The notes under the pieces are model-generated. The model saw only the letters and a list, made by a program, of their open reading frames with translations, ran no database searches and had not been told where the DNA came from. DNA of 64,000 nucleotides, taken from positions 25,622,097-25,686,096 of the forward strand of contig CM073324.1 in the NCBI GenBank assembly GCA_037043015.1, written 5' to 3'. The position numbers were made by a program, and so were the translations under genes. The DNA is from Bryum argenteum (Eukaryota; Streptophyta; Bryopsida; Bryales; Bryaceae). Of this stretch, positions 21,680 to 34,721 are shown one piece after another (position 1 is the first letter of the stretch; each line of letters starts with the position of its first letter).

Positions 21680-24600
21680 GCTTTGCATAGAGCAAAATTA
21701 CTATTCGTTTCTCATAGGTCTATGAAGCTCAATTTGTTAGTGCAACTAATAAGAAGAATTTCAAACCTCTTTTGAGGCTAGCATGAGAGTGTTCGTTTCA
21801 CTATTTATGCTTATAGGTCATAACACCAACGGTGAGACTACTAATCTCTCTTTAAACATCTGGAAGTAAAAAATAGTGTAGAAGTGTGGTGTTTTCACCA
21901 TGCACTATATCAGTATTTTCATCAAAAATGTCTCATTCCACCAAGCTTGATGAAAATCCTAGTGTAAAGTCGAGTGAAAATACTCAACACTTCTTTTCTA
22001 GACAAGGTTGTTGATTAGTGCTACAACACTAAATGTTACATGTCACCAAAGTGTTACAAGACTAATAACTCTGAAAGTGAGAGCATGGAAGTTCCTTGAA
22101 AGTGAGAGAATTTATTGGAATTGGTGGAATTGGTGGCTTTAACCTTTAACGGAATGTCGAAGTACAACATTTTGAATGGAAGGCAAAAACTTTGAAAAGC
22201 CATCACTCCTTCAATTAGAGTTCATTTTGGATAAAGTCACTTGAATTAAGTCCCAAATCAAATATAGTTTGTGTGGTAAAAACGGCAGACTCACAAAAGA
22301 AAGTATGAATTTATATCATACATTTTAGTAGAAACAACTCTTGTTTTTAGGTATTCAAACATGGAGCATATCTTACCATTGCAAGCCAATTATGTTTGAT
22401 CTGATTTAATTTTTCTTGAATTTTTTTGCATGATCACCTTCTAAAGATGATATTCAACAATTTGATTTTCCTTTGTAAATTTCAATACACTTTTATCATT
22501 GCAAGGTTATTATTGAGCCAAGAACTTTTTTGATGAATTTTTATGAGGAGAGGTGTTATTGAGATAAAAGTACACATCTTTGAAAATTTTTATTGCAATA
22601 AGTCTATTGGTAGCGTTTCACTCCACAGTCAAAATTTTGAGATTATGTGATGTTTTCTAAGTACTAGTACGTTATGATCTCACAATCTATAAGGCCTCAT
22701 AACTCAAAATTTGACCCACATGATAGACAATATCTATACTACAAGATTGTACAATTGAGATCTGAAAAAGATACCTTTGTTTTCATTTATGACACTCTTT
22801 AGAATGTGCCACTTTTGGTACAAACAAGTCAAATCATTTAGGGGTTAATAAAGGGCAAAGAGCATTAATTGCAATGGTGACCCAAATCAAATACTAATCA
22901 TAGTAATGGTTAGGAATAGGAGAAGGAATGAAAATTTTTCATTTCTAAAGTTCACCTCCAAAATTAGACCTTTCATTCAAGGTGCCCGAAACAACAAAAA
23001 AACAATAAAATTTTAAAAATTGAGCACTTTAATTGATTTTTTAGAAATATATTATTGATAATATTACTATTCAAATTTTCAGAATTCCAAGTTGAAATAT
23101 TTACCAATTTTACAAGGGCAATCTTCAAAATTCACAACATCAAAGTTCATAAAGTATTGCATCAACTTTGATTGTTATAATCTTTCAAATGGTGAAGATC
23201 CAGCCGTTGAAATTTATCATGGTAGTAAAAATGGTAGTCAGCTCTAAGGTACTTACAATTAAAAGTAGAAAAATACAACAATTTTTTTCACCATATCTCA
23301 ATTCCAACAAGGTGATCAAAAATACAGTTTTTGACCCAAAACATGCCTAGGGATTAAGTGTGTATTCAAGCCTATCATTCATGGAAAAATACTTAACATC
23401 ATTACACCGTCATCAACGCAGCCTTCTCAAGGCGGCCATGCTACACAACTCCCTTCATAAAAGAATGGAGCATTTTATTCATAGCTGCTCTTATTGCCTA
23501 TGTCATCTGTGTTTGTACATTTTTGTATTGATTGACATGAGTACGTAGCTATGACATGTATGAGGTACTTTACACTATTTCCTCCACTACACACACTTTG
23601 GTAGATTGTCTTGGAAGCATGCATTCAATGGTATGCATGCAGGATATGGTTGAAAACATGGAATCCCTGATTCGATGTTTTTGTAAAAGATCTTAAAGTC
23701 CTTGTAGAACTTTCCTAGTATCTATGAGCAATTTCAATAACAAGGTTTAAAATTCAAAATTTCAAAACATATTGTACTTCTCAAATCGTATAAAACTCAT
23801 TTGTTTGATACAAAACTCATTGTAGGAGATTCCAACTGTAAGATCTTATGCGTATTTACCAAATTTTGCACATCCAATCCTTGTAGAATCCAAACGGTCA
23901 AGAGCGAATCTTTTTGCTCGTGAAGAATACAGAAGTCCATTACAAGCCAAAAATCACACTGTATGATCAACATCAAAGTCATCACTTGTACTGTACATTC
24001 AATCCTTGTTTAATCAAAATGGTCCAAGGTGGAACCATGTGCTTGTTAATCCCCTAAAGTCGACTGGCCCCATATTGAGAGAAAGTCTGAGAGTTGGCAA
24101 AAACTACCCACTTTTTATGCAAGGTGAAAGTTTTCAGATTTTGACATGTCGCCATAAGATCTAGTACTTAACTTGTATGTGTAAGTGTAAGTCAAATCTC
24201 ATATTCAAATTTCTTACCAATTGAGAGATGATAGTGTTGAAAGTTGAAGAAAAAGTTATTTTCCCTTGTTGTTGAAAGGGTACCTTGATCTTTTGAGGGT
24301 CAAATCAACTTTTTCTCGTAATTTTTTTGACTTGTGGCTCTTTACATCCCTGTTCCTAGGTGGGTTAGGAACACGCCTAAGCAATTTTTACTCTCATGCA
24401 ACCTATGGAACCTAAAGAAAAACTTGATTATTCACATGGAGGTATGTTAAAATTCTACTACGAAGGCTTATTTTTGACAATAAAAAGGACATGTGAACAA
24501 AAAAAAGATTGGAAATCCGGACAATGAGATCATGTCTTACTACCTTTTCAGCATGTGAATAAACAAAACTTTAAAATAGTAAGTCAAAGGCTAACCAAAC

Positions 24601-24830
24601 TCTAAACGACCACAATATGGCCTCAGCCTCAGTCGACTTCAGAGGTTAAGCACACAAAGTCCACTACAAGCCAAAAAGCCACACGGTGTGACCAACATCA
24701 AAGTCATATGAAAGATAAGTACATGCTTCAAAAAATTGCATTCAAGAACAGGAATCGAGAGTAGCAAATTGAATCATCATCCTTCACACAAAACGTATTT
24801 GCATCAGATTTCAACTTCATTTTAAAGAGG
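21680..24830. other. AT-rich intergenic region with dispersed repeats
   Basis: No gene supported; ORFs are short and AT-driven. Segment 22440-22770 is an inverted copy of part of the 47100-47430 repeat: shared phrases include the caaaatttgacccacatgat and cataacgtactagta types in reverse orientation. Segments near 23930-23990 and 24655-24710 share attacaagccaaaaatcacac and caacatcaaagtcat, a diverged direct repeat about 730 bp apart. Confidence 0.55.
22440..22770 (-). repeat. Dispersed AT-rich repeat family, copy 1
   Basis: The reverse complement resembles 47100-47430 over several hundred bases, including the phrases atcatgtgggtcaaa, catagattgtgagatc, aacgtactag and ttcttggctcaa. No terminal repeats or coding capacity are visible, so the class is unknown. 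Confidence 0.6.
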
Positions 24831-25640
24831 TCTAGCCAAACGAGTAGCCACTCTCCAAAGAACGGCATTTGCAGCACATCAAATCCTCGCAATCTAAGCA
24901 GAACAGTACATCACTAATAAGCTTCAAGCCATGGACCTGAATCGGCACTGCCCACAAAAACCAGAGCATGAGTCTGCCCAAGAGAAATGAACACTTTAAG
25001 TCAAAGTAAATGATCAAATGAATACTACACGCCCTATTCTTGAATCATATCTCGACCTGTTTCGTTGGAAGCGATTGACTTCCCATATGAGAGCTAATAT
25101 TACATCTGTGAAAGTAAACCTCATCTGCACTCGCAAAAGTGGGAGCTTTAGCCCAGAAAAAAATACTTCAGCGAGGAAACCTGATTATCCACAATATCTA
25201 GACAGGCGCCACATACCTCGTATTGATGTGGTATTCTGTTTGATGATGCTGACAACTCTTTCAGCACTCCGTTTCGGTTCTCTCCCGCAGGATCGAGAAA
25301 TGAATGTAATTCAGCAGACTTTCAATTTTTAGGTGACCCTCCACCGCATCACGTATCTTCCTCAAACGAACGCTTGAAGGTGAAACGTATCGGCAAGCAG
25401 ACCTTGGCAATCCAGGACTATGTTAACGGACTGCTCCAGGTCATAAAAGAGATCAAATCATCATCACTGCACCTCCTCCCTTTCAACTTGAGTCTGATGA
25501 AACAGAGTCGGACATCGTTCCTATGTAGTGTACAACTTCCTTGCCGGGGTGAATGTTGGAAAATCCTCTAAACAAGTATCCTGTGCTGGCTTGTCTGAAA
25601 TTGGAGTGCTGAAACACTATACACAGAAGAATGACCTTGA
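24831..25640 (-). other. 3' flank of nicastrin gene
   Basis: This 0.8 kb lies downstream of the nicastrin stop on the minus strand and probably holds its 3'UTR. Short ORFs on both strands (for example 25018-25332 and 25374-25571, plus) have no recognisable motif and are not called. Confidence 0.4.
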
Positions 25641-28569
25641 TCAAGCCCGCTTTAGCCGTTTGCTGAGAAAGCTCCTCGAGATGTATACTGAAACGACGGA
25701 TACGAAAGTCACGCACACTCCACTGAAGAGAATGAGCTCGTCGTACCAGGCGCCTTCTTGTTGATAAGCTCGAATGCTGATGCTATTCCAAAAGCTTTCA
25801 GTGTACACTGGGTCCGCTGCCCCCATCTTGTCCCCAGCCTCTAACGGAAGTATTTCCCACCAATATTCTTGAAATTTCAATCGAGGAGAGTATGCAGGAA
25901 CATATCTGATAATAAAACAGAAAAAATGTCAAAAAAATGCCCCAGATTACACTTCACTGTCACTTTTGATGGCAATGTCTACATACCTGGTTGCAGACGC
26001 ACGACACTGTCCCTGCTGAGTTTTTGTCGTCCCGACACATACTTCTTCAGGGTTTTTGCACTCCGATGCACATTTTGCAGGCAGATTCTCCCGCTGCAAT
26101 GATGTCCGATCAGCTAGGAAGTTCCACACAAATCGTGCCGTGTCACCAATGATTTCTGGGGTCGAGTTCGGAAGTACGCTTGGATCTGCTTGAAAGACAC
26201 CAACATACTGACTAGCGACATCTTCGGATGCAGTCATCAAACTCTCCACTAATCTGCACCTCATACCAGGAGAGGTACTGGAGAAGCATTCCACCAACTC
26301 CTCCACCAGTGATGTGTTCACCTGTTCACCGAGCAGAGTCAGATAATTTTGCATCCATGTAAGAAGCAATCGAGCACAAATCGATTAAACACAGGTAGTC
26401 GTGAAAGTAAAGGAGTAACCTGAATAGATTTGAGGATTGGCGAATCAGTATTTTCACTTGCAAGCATGACAAGCGTTCTGGCCAATATAGATGCCGCTGC
26501 CGCTATGGATGCGGTGTTCACGTTACTCTTGTCGTCATACTGACTATGATAGAACTTATTCGAGAAGGCTGTGTCAAACTCTTCAAGAACCACACCTAAA
26601 CAGATCACATGGAGTAACTACTTCATCAGTCAAATTGGAAGAGAGTTATGTATCTAACAGGGAGAGAAGCAATAATTTCTTGCATGGACCAGCCTGACAA
26701 GCGTACACATACCAGCAACCGAAGGTTTGTCATACACATACCAGCAACCGAAGGATCATTGTGGACGAAAGTCATGAGACTCGAGGGAGGTATCCCTGGG
26801 TTAGATGCGTCAGCCAGCTTCACTGTCGAAGAGGTTGCAGCGGCCGACAACCGTAACGACTTAAGGATCTGTTCCGTAGAAGCTGATGCTGCTGTCGCCT
26901 GCTTGTGGGCGAAGAAAGTGGACTGTGACGATTGCCCCACCGATCCAACTTCCAGAACTTGTTTGATAGATGATGTTGTCAATCCGTAATCTACAAAGTT
27001 CCCCTTCTTAACTTGAGCCAAAAACTGCCGGCTCCCCAGGTAGCCTCGAGCCTCTCCCGTAAACACAAGAATGAGAAGTCTCTTGGGAAACTCGTTGAAT
27101 CCATCAACACGTGACAGTGCATCGACCGCTGCAAGTAAGGCTATCACACCTGCAAGAGAACAAGTTCGTAAAGCTCAAACAAGGTCAACAACGTCCAAAG
27201 TGCGACAGTCCACAATCTTGCACAGTACATGTTTGCTTCAGTCCTGCCCATTTTGATCATCTCCCATTGAACATAAGAACAATTATGATGCTCTCTGCTG
27301 GGAACCTCTTCGATATGCTCACAAGAAACTTCAACACTTAAATACTTATTCAAGTGGGGTTACCTCGAGGATACAACTTTGGTAGCATGTTTGGCATGAT
27401 GAAGTTACAGTCCAGACTCGTGACATGAAACAGCCATCCGTGTAAGAGAGATAGCAGTCTGCAAACAAACCTGACATCGGTGAATCAGCTCCAGGGGCAA
27501 CATCGCGAAAGAAAGTCGCAGCATCCATGGATGCCATCGCCACCACGACGGGCTTTGCGACGGGAGCCGAAACGTTGACAGCCGGGAAAGTCGACATGAC
27601 GCTGTAACCTCCTAATGGCAGACAGGAGAGTTCCCGCAAACATGACTCTGATGTGTATGTCTCAGCTTTAGTCGTCTGCATAATTTCACCAAATTCGACC
27701 ACATTTGTAGGCCTTTTGAAGCCATTGTCGGCATTCTCCGAAGCAAGCTTCTGCGCCAGCAAGGTGCTTTCCTGTCGCATATCCATCAAATCTACGTCAT
27801 TCGCCAACCCTAAATCTTCAGATTCCCGTCTTAAAACCTCCTCAATATCTTCGTGACCTTACAATGTCCCCGTCATTGTAAGAAGACTTTATACTTCCAA
27901 TGACTAAGACAGTCTTCACACAAAATAATTTCGATCAGTGATTTGTTTTTTGAAGTTACGAAACATGAGTTTGAACTCAAAATTTGCTCAGGAGTGATAG
28001 CCGCCTCTGATTACGACCACAGCTAATTGATATCAGAATCAAATATGAAGTAAATGCGAGCACAAATTACTCACTGGAGAGAGAAGGAACACAGGGAAAT
28101 TGAATCGGCGCTGCATCAACCCTGATCCGGCGGGATTCCAAATCCAAGCACGATTCTCGTATGGCGTGAATTGCGACTGAGGAAACTGGACATCGTCAGA
28201 GTCTCCAGTTCCAACACGGCTCCCATTTCCTACAAGCACCCCGATCACGTTTTCATTCTCTCCGAAGCGATTCACGAACTCGAGGAAGGCTTTCTCGGAA
28301 GGCACTAGCACAGCCGCGGGCGAGTCCAGCGAAATATCCGGTGTTTGAATTGGCGCTTTCGCGAGAGTACGCCGGGGGTTTCCGCAGCCAAGCTCCCCGG
28401 TCAAATTGAGCCATCGCACGCACGGAGAGCCCTGGAGAGTGGCATACATACGATTTTCAAGCTCGGGAACTGAGTTGACTCGGGCGTGAGCTAGACATGG
28501 CAGGAGAAGGCAGAGGAGGAGCAGGCACAATGGTAGCTTCGAAACCCTAGCTATGGCGGCCATGGCCAT
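25641..28569 (-). CDS. NCSTN: Nicastrin (gamma-secretase subunit)
   Basis: Six exons join in phase with GT-AG introns: 28569-28071, 27857-27471, 27149-26742, 26595-26420, 26321-25987 and 25905-25641, giving 2070 nt and 689 residues (Arabidopsis homologue about 676). Nicastrin is the large glycoprotein subunit of the gamma-secretase complex with presenilin, APH-1 and PEN-2. Residues 1 to about 29 form a signal peptide (LPLCLLLLCLLLPCLAHA). The ectodomain has GEARGYLGSRQFL, equivalent to the animal DYIGS region, plus NPGIPPSSLMTFV and FSNKFYHSQYDD, strongly conserved in plants. One membrane helix lies near the C-terminus (LILFSGVCVTFVSVVSVYIS). Start is the ATG at 28569, with a second at codon 3. 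Exon 1 could also end at 28075, but only the donor at 28071 keeps the frame. Intron 3 carries a duplicated donor. Confidence 0.93.
26704..26754 (-). repeat. Duplicated splice-donor segment in nicastrin
   Basis: A 22-bp stretch containing the end of exon 3 and its GTATGT donor occurs twice with a 29-bp shift (26704-26725 and 26733-26754). The exon-proximal donor (intron starts 26741) keeps the conserved frame into exon 4. Use of the distal copy would add 29 nt and shift the frame. Confidence 0.8.
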
Positions 28570-29136
28570 TCCTCTGCAACAGGCTCGCTACAAAGGGAGC
28601 CTGGAGACAACCTCGTTGAAACAAGTGTTCTGAGGCTCATTGCAAGCCCCTCCCTCTCTTGTCGACACTCCTCTGCCACCTCAGGACCTTAGTGTCCACC
28701 TCAGCATCTAGAGGGTCCACCTCAGCATCTAGAGGGTCCACCTCAGCAATTGCCATAGCCATAACTCAGGGCCATACCACATGGGAGGAAAGGGAGTGAG
28801 ATGGAAGATTTGCATTGGTTTTAATTAGCAAGTGGTTGCCACATGAGAGGAAGTAGGGAGAGTGGCAAGAGTGACATGGAGCAACTTTGTAGCTTTGGGG
28901 TTTGCTTTGGATGTTGCTTTGGGATCTACATGGCAATGACATGGCACATGGGAGGCACTAGAAAACTACCAGGCACTAGTGCCTGGAAGTCGACCGGCAA
29001 TTGGAGAAAAGTGGAGAAAATTCAGGAGCAGCGGCAGCACGCATGGGCGGCCTGCCGATGGTGTGGCATGGCCCTCAGGGGGATCCTCACGGGCGGCAGC
29101 CGCAGGGGAGGAACTTCCTCCAACGTGGCACTTTGC

Positions 29137-29177
<41 letters not shown>

Positions 29178-30043
29178 TTTCATTGATTTTCTCCTTACAA
29201 TGTGGACTTCCAACCCACTTCCATGCACTAAGGTGGAGGTACCCATACCCGAGAGGCCCCCCATGCTGAGTATGTAGGCTTCCCGGATGGTGCACATGTC
29301 ACGACCCAATGTGGACAATTTTTTTTAATATTGGTAAACTGACTGACAGCGCTGGATAATTGAACAATGCAAAAATGGCTGCACCCGGGATTAGCATTAA
29401 GTTTATGAAAAAACGGAAATAGAAGAGTTGTTGTGGCTATGATGGCTGTGGTGGTGCGGTGGTTTGCATTCACTTAATGACAACTTCCGAAAAATCGAAT
29501 GCTCCGTTGTGGTAATGAATGTTAACTGAAATTTGGTGCAAAATTAGCGGCTACTAATTCCATCTTCGTCAGAATTAAAAATCTGTGATCTCAAGCAAGA
29601 AGCAATAAGAAGTTGGGTTTGAGGCAACCTTTCCACACATCATTCTAACTGACGTGGAGCGGGTGCAATCTGCGGATCACTTGTCGATGTCGTTGGCGCA
29701 ATGGAGACACGGAGATCCTGATCGTCTATTTGTAACCCTTCATGGAGTTGTGTAAATCACATATCCACATTCAGTAACAACGTTGTGGTAAGAAAAGGAG
29801 ACGTTTTCGAGATTTGATAAGCTCGTTCTGGACCTCAATCTGGTATTGTGGATTTGGTTGGGATGTCATGACCGTATTAGGGATTCTGGAATTCGCCCTT
29901 CGGCAAAACCCGTGGCCCAATCGGGTTTCATGTAAGAGGGATGAGGAATCAGAACGAATTTGGATGACAAAACATTGAGAATTACTGTAGAGCGCGGGTG
30001 CACTGGACATTGGTGCACATGGCAGATAGGGTAGTGCGAAAGA
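28570..30043. other. Intergenic, with short tandem repeat and poly(A)
   Basis: This is the upstream region of nicastrin. Positions 28695-28748 hold a 21-bp unit (ccacctcagcatctagagggt) repeated two and a half times. An approximately 36-base A run occurs at about 29140-29175 on the plus strand. It could mark the tail of a retroposed sequence, but no source gene or target duplication was identified. No gene is supported between 29180 and 30043. Confidence 0.5.
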
Positions 30044-30304
30044 GTGTCAGTTGAAGATTTGCAGATTTATGGTTTGAGCTCGAAATTGCCTTGGGAAAAC
30101 ATGATCAGAGACATTCGAGCAGGAGAAACAGGGATCAAGTTACGATACCTTGGGTGGGAGGAAACACGCGTCTCTCAACAGCAGTGGCAACTCCAGCTCG
30201 CCGTTAGGAAAGCCAAGATCGCACATGACTTGCTTGAAGAGCGCAATTCCCTTGCATTTTCACTAAGAATAATTAGGATCGAAATGCGACTAATAAGAAA
30301 TTAG
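30044..30304 (+). CDS. Hypothetical small ORF
   Basis: An 86-codon ORF rich in Glu, Arg, Leu and Gln, predicted helical. No family recognised, no visible splice structure, and the chance of a spurious ORF is high. Listed because it is the longest non-low-complexity ORF in this gap. Confidence 0.2.
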   Translation: MSVEDLQIYGLSSKLPWENMIRDIRAGETGIKLRYLGWEETRVSQQQWQLQLAVRKAKIAHDLLEERNSLAFSLRIIRIEMRLIRN

Positions 30305-30337
30305 CACTCATTGAAATGCTGCAAATCTCCTTAAACC

Positions 30338-30520
30338 CTAAACCTTAAACCCTGATCTCAATACATTACAATAATAGACCGCGAAAGAAGCTGTCAATGC
30401 AGCAGACATCGAGAAGAGGGAAGCGACCCCTACAGCAGCTTGAGAGCAAGCCGAAGCCCACAGCGCTCTCGCCGTCGCCGCCATTGCTGCAGATTTTCGG
30501 TGTCTGATTTCCGAGCTCAA
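30338..30520 (-). CDS. Hypothetical small membrane-type ORF
   Basis: On the minus strand an ATG (codon 13 of a 60-codon open frame) gives MAATARALWASACSQAAVG followed by a hydrophobic Ala/Ser/Val/Leu stretch ending in VLRSGFKV. This would be a peptide of about 48 residues with one membrane-length segment. Beyond its stop, on the plus strand at 30330-30354, are telo-box-like motifs (aaaccctaaacc). No family recognised. Confidence 0.25.
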   Translation of the reverse strand: MSSEIRHRKSAAMAATARALWASACSQAAVGVASLFSMSAALTASFAVYYCNVLRSGFKV

Positions 30521-31776
30521 TACACTTGCCTAGCCTCGAAGCTCAATGCTTGTGTGAAAGAGATGAACGTTGGATGAAATTTCGGGATGATGACATGAGT
30601 GGCTGACGTCCATAAGATGGACAGTCTCTGGTTATATATAGGATCCATGAAGAAGAAGTAGAGAATGACAAAGCGGGCAATCTTCACCTTCTAAATGTTT
30701 TACTATGGTAGATGTGTATAACCTCCTATATAGTTTCACATCTCACTAAGTACGCAATCACAGCCAATATAGGTGAATTTTTCCACTTCCTCAAAACTGA
30801 ATTACAATCCAGGCCCCACAACAGAATATCAATCAGTCTCGATATTGCAGCCTCCCGCAATTGGCTGATCCGAGCCTTCAATACTGTAGATCGCCAACTT
30901 ACTGGAGAACCACTTTCAGTAGAGCTCATGGGTCCAAAACAACCGGCCCGGTCAGAAGCGCAGTTGAGTACGTCAGGTTTGCTTCTAGTGACTTCTTCTT
31001 CACATTCTCATATATTGAAGTGTCTGATCGATCAATACCTGTTGTGATCAATCGATATTATCCCATCATTCTCTGCTTGCGTCCTCCAATCGGTACCAAC
31101 TATCTGATCTGATGCCTTCATTAATTAAGTGTCTGATCAACACGTGTTGTTTCAATCAATACTATCTGATCCGCTGCTTTCAGTGTCTGATCAATGCCTC
31201 CAACCGATACTAACTATATGATCTGCTACTTTCATTGATTCTGTGATCGATGTCTGTTGTTCCAATCGATGCTTAAGAGTCTGAGCGGTGCCTGTTGCTA
31301 ACTAACGGCGGGAATGCTTTTGTTTTCCATAGTGGAGGCCGATCACGCTGCCAGATCGTTACATCGAGCACGGAGCATCCAAGGACCAATACTAGCAAGC
31401 AGGTTGACGGCGAGCCATATCGCAGCCACGGCGCTCCAGGTTCTAAGCAAAGTTCGAGAGTCTCTGCAGATAGTCCGATAGGCTTGATTGGAGCATTCTT
31501 CAATTCGTTTTGTTGAGTAGACAGAGCGAGCATCCATCGAAGAATGTTAGTGGTTCCGAAAGTGGCCTTTTCTTATAGTGGCATCCATCGAAGAATGTTA
31601 GTAGTTCTTTAGAAAAGTGGCCTTTTTCTTACAGTGACAAAGTGTGATATCTTTACTGGAATGCTCCTGGTTGTTGTATATATTGGCCATACAGACAGAC
31701 TTGCTATGTGACCAGATTGAATCGATTGGACCACTTTTTTTGTAATAGTTACAACTCTTGCATTCACTAGCATATC
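30521..31776. repeat. Intergenic with two local repeat arrays
   Basis: Positions 31015-31290 contain diverged repeats of a roughly 80-bp unit built on gtgtctgatcaat, caatcgatact and actatctgatctg. Positions 31527-31632 contain a 50-bp unit (gcatccatcgaagaatgtta...agtggcctttt) twice. No gene supported. The second array sits just before the transposase reading frame and may be subterminal sequence of that element. Confidence 0.6.
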
Positions 31777-34721
31777 ATGGCACCTCAACTGCATGGTACC
31801 GTAGCACTTCGTGATCACGATGAGGGAACTTGGTCATATGAGGATACCCATTCTAGGGATGGTATAGAGGACAAAGATCAGAACATGGAGGGTAGTGATG
31901 GAGGTAGTAGTGATGAGGGGGAGCCTAGAGGGAACCAAATGATGGACTACAGCCAACTGCACATGGTGATGCAAAGTCGGCAGAGGCAGCGTGGAGACTC
32001 CAGTGGCGCAGCGGGCCAGCAAGGACGGAGAGACTGAGCGGGAGAAAGACCACGGGGAGGCTCAGAAGGCGTACATACACAGGGAGGGTCGCTGCAGTTT
32101 GGCCAGGCAGGTTCAAGTCAAACATTGCATGGGCTTTACAAGACTGTGGGAGGCGTGAACTTGTTCATCAATGGGGTGGCCGGAAGTGGCGCAATGCTGA
32201 GAAGGTCGGCGAGAGTGTCAAGGAGATTGGCACTCAGAGACTCGCAGGGGCAGTCCATAGAGGATATCACTGCCCTTGACTCGGACTCTCCTACAGAGCC
32301 CTCGACCTTTCGCCCTATCATGCAAAGCCCACCTACCGAGCCATCACAACCCCGTGGAGCTCGTGAAGGACAACAAAGATGTGGCAGCGGCGGTGGCACA
32401 AGACGTGAGGGAACATGGACGAACAACCAACTCAGAGAAGCAATGGCATGCGTAGATGGAGGTATGAACATGAAAAAAACATCTGATATGTATCATATAC
32501 CTTATCCCACATTTCGAGAGTGGTGTTATGGCATCAGGAGGACTGCAAAGAGAGGACACGCTGCAGTTTTAAGTCCATCTGAGGAGCAACAGTTAGTCGA
32601 CTACTACATACGGATGTGCGAATTGGGACTAGGCCTTACACCTACTGCATTAAAATTAAAAGTCTACGACATAACCAAGTCGAGGCCGACACCCTTCCGC
32701 AGTATCCCGAGCCAGGGCATGGTGGAAGCGCCGCCATCCAGAGCTCACGTTATGAGTAGCACGGGCTTTAGAAACCGCACGGACGAGGGAATTATCTGTC
32801 GCTAACGTCAAAAGCTTCTATGACAATTTGAAAAGTCTATGTACCTTGCATAATTACAGTCCAGATGAAATCTAGAATTGTGATGAGTCGGGGGCGCAAG
32901 CGAGGCGCAATGGTGGGGGTGTAGTCATTGCTCGCAGAGGCGCACGTCATGTCCATTCAATCGTACCGGATCAAAGAGAGTGGTTGTCTGTCCTAGTTTG
33001 CATAAACGCATGGGGGTTAGCAATTCCATCATTCTACGTTTTCAGGGGCACAAGGTTCAGGCAAATTACATTGAAAGGTGCGAGCCCGGCGCTACAATGG
33101 CAATGCAGCCCCGGGCTTGGATGACCACGTACTTGTTCAGTGCGTGGTTGTCCCACTTCATTGAGAGTGTGCAAATATATGGCGGTATTTCGCAGGAACG
33201 CAGGCACCTTTTAATTCTAGACATGCATAACTCGCATGTGACCCTCGATGTCTTCAGAGAGGCTCGTGCGGCAGGGCTCGACATTCTCACGCTACGTGCG
33301 CACACATCGCACGCCATGCAGCCGCTTGATGTTAGTATCTTCAAGCCATTCAAGCTACATTTCAGAACCTACCAAGATTATTGGAAATCTCGAAACATGT
33401 CACAACCAGCAAGTAAGACTACCCTAGCACAATGGGTTTCTCTGGGGTTGCGAAAAGCGCTCACTTCCAGCAACATTGTGAACGGCTTCCGTGGCACAGG
33501 CATTTGGCCCATCAACCCTGCAGCCATGAACAAACACCTCACACCATCTGAAATTTTCTGTGAGCCAAACATTGCAGAAGCATGAGACAAAATGGAAGGA
33601 TGCCAAAGTCCTATTGAGCAAGTAGGGTCAGAGCCGGATAGGATAGGAGATCTCGACGTACCTTTAGAGAGTCGGAGCTCCATGTCGATGGAGGCCGAAT
33701 TCGGTGAGGTCCCCGACTCTACTGCAGCACATTTTTTCGTGGCGTCGGGTCAGTCTGATGAAGACGTCTCCAACGAATTGGCGAGGCTGGAGCTCGATGA
33801 GGGGGAGTCCAAGTCCATCACTCGGTTTTTGATGCTGCCCACCATTACTGCGCATGCAAATCCCCGAAGGCGTGATCCCATCCTAGATTTCACACAGTCG
33901 AAGATCTTGACCTCGGATGAGTATACAGCGGCAGTTGAAGGACAAAAAGAAGCAAAAGAATCAGCAGCACGAGAGAAAGAGAGGGTACGTGTGGAGAAAG
34001 AGACCGCAAAGCGTAGGAAGGTGCTGGAGAAGGAGGCGCGGGCGTGAGAAGTTGTTGGTGCAAGAGAGCAAGAAGCGCCGAGAAGGAACTAGCGCTGCGT
34101 GTAAGGACTGAGCGCGCTGCTCAGGTCGCAGCGGCGCGAGCTGTCAAAGCGGCAGAGAAGGCTAGACTGACTGCAGATCGAGTCCGCCCGCGTCGTCACG
34201 GCGGGAGGGCATTGGCGACAGCAGAGGGCCAGCAAGAAGGGAGCTCGGAGCAAGCATACCTGGGCGGGGGCGCTGGGCAGGAGGTCGGCGAAGCATCCCA
34301 GGCGTGGCGCAACGATTTCTCCTTCGCTCCCGGCGGAATCCTTCGCGAGCTTCACACCACCATCGCCCCAGATGCATCATCAGTACTTCGTGAACGCACA
34401 CCTCCTGCACAACCAATTTGGTGGCCCTATGATATCGACGATGCCAACCCACCCATCACAACCAATTCTGTAGCCTACGCCTGCGCGAAATTTCCAAGCT
34501 GCATTTCGTGTGCCACAATGCAGAATCTCAGGGCAAGGGGCGCGAGAGCAGCGCACGGGAACGCAAGAGTAAGCAAGAGTCCCGTTGGAGGGAAAGCGCG
34601 GGCTGAGGTGGAGGGAAAGCGCGGGCTGAGGTGGAGGGAAAGCGCGGGCTCGAGTGCCGTTAGAGGAAAAGCGCGACGCGTAAGGACGAGTAAGCAAGAG
34701 CGACGCCGAAAGCGCTACTAA
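31777..34721 (+). pseudogene. Pogo/Tigger-like (DDE_1) transposase relic
   Basis: A disordered N-terminal region (31777-32390) precedes a pipsqueak-type helix-turn-helix at about 32410-32540 (WTNNQLREAMACVDGG...TSDMYHIPYPTFREWCYG). The DDE core follows: LSVANVKSFYDNL near 32800, NCDESGAQARRNGG near 32880, LLILDMHNSH near 33210 and HTSHAMQPLDVSIFKPFK near 33305. A charged coiled-coil-like tail lies at 33890-34200. Breaks: TGA at 32035-32037; a frame change near 32715 with an in-frame TGA where TLR is expected; TAG before NCDESG where Trp is usual; a frame change near 33061; another near 34045. Three 23-bp repeats lie at about 34585-34660. Terminal repeats and target duplication were not identified. 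Confidence 0.85.

Noticed and set aside
28071-28076. Nicastrin exon 1 ending at 28075 (GTGAGT donor)
   Set aside because: It would place exon 2 out of frame; the GTAATT donor four bases on keeps the conserved frame.
28843-29318. ORFs with poly-Lys or poly-Phe
   Set aside because: They read through the approximately 36-base A run at about 29140-29175 and are not conserved coding sequence.
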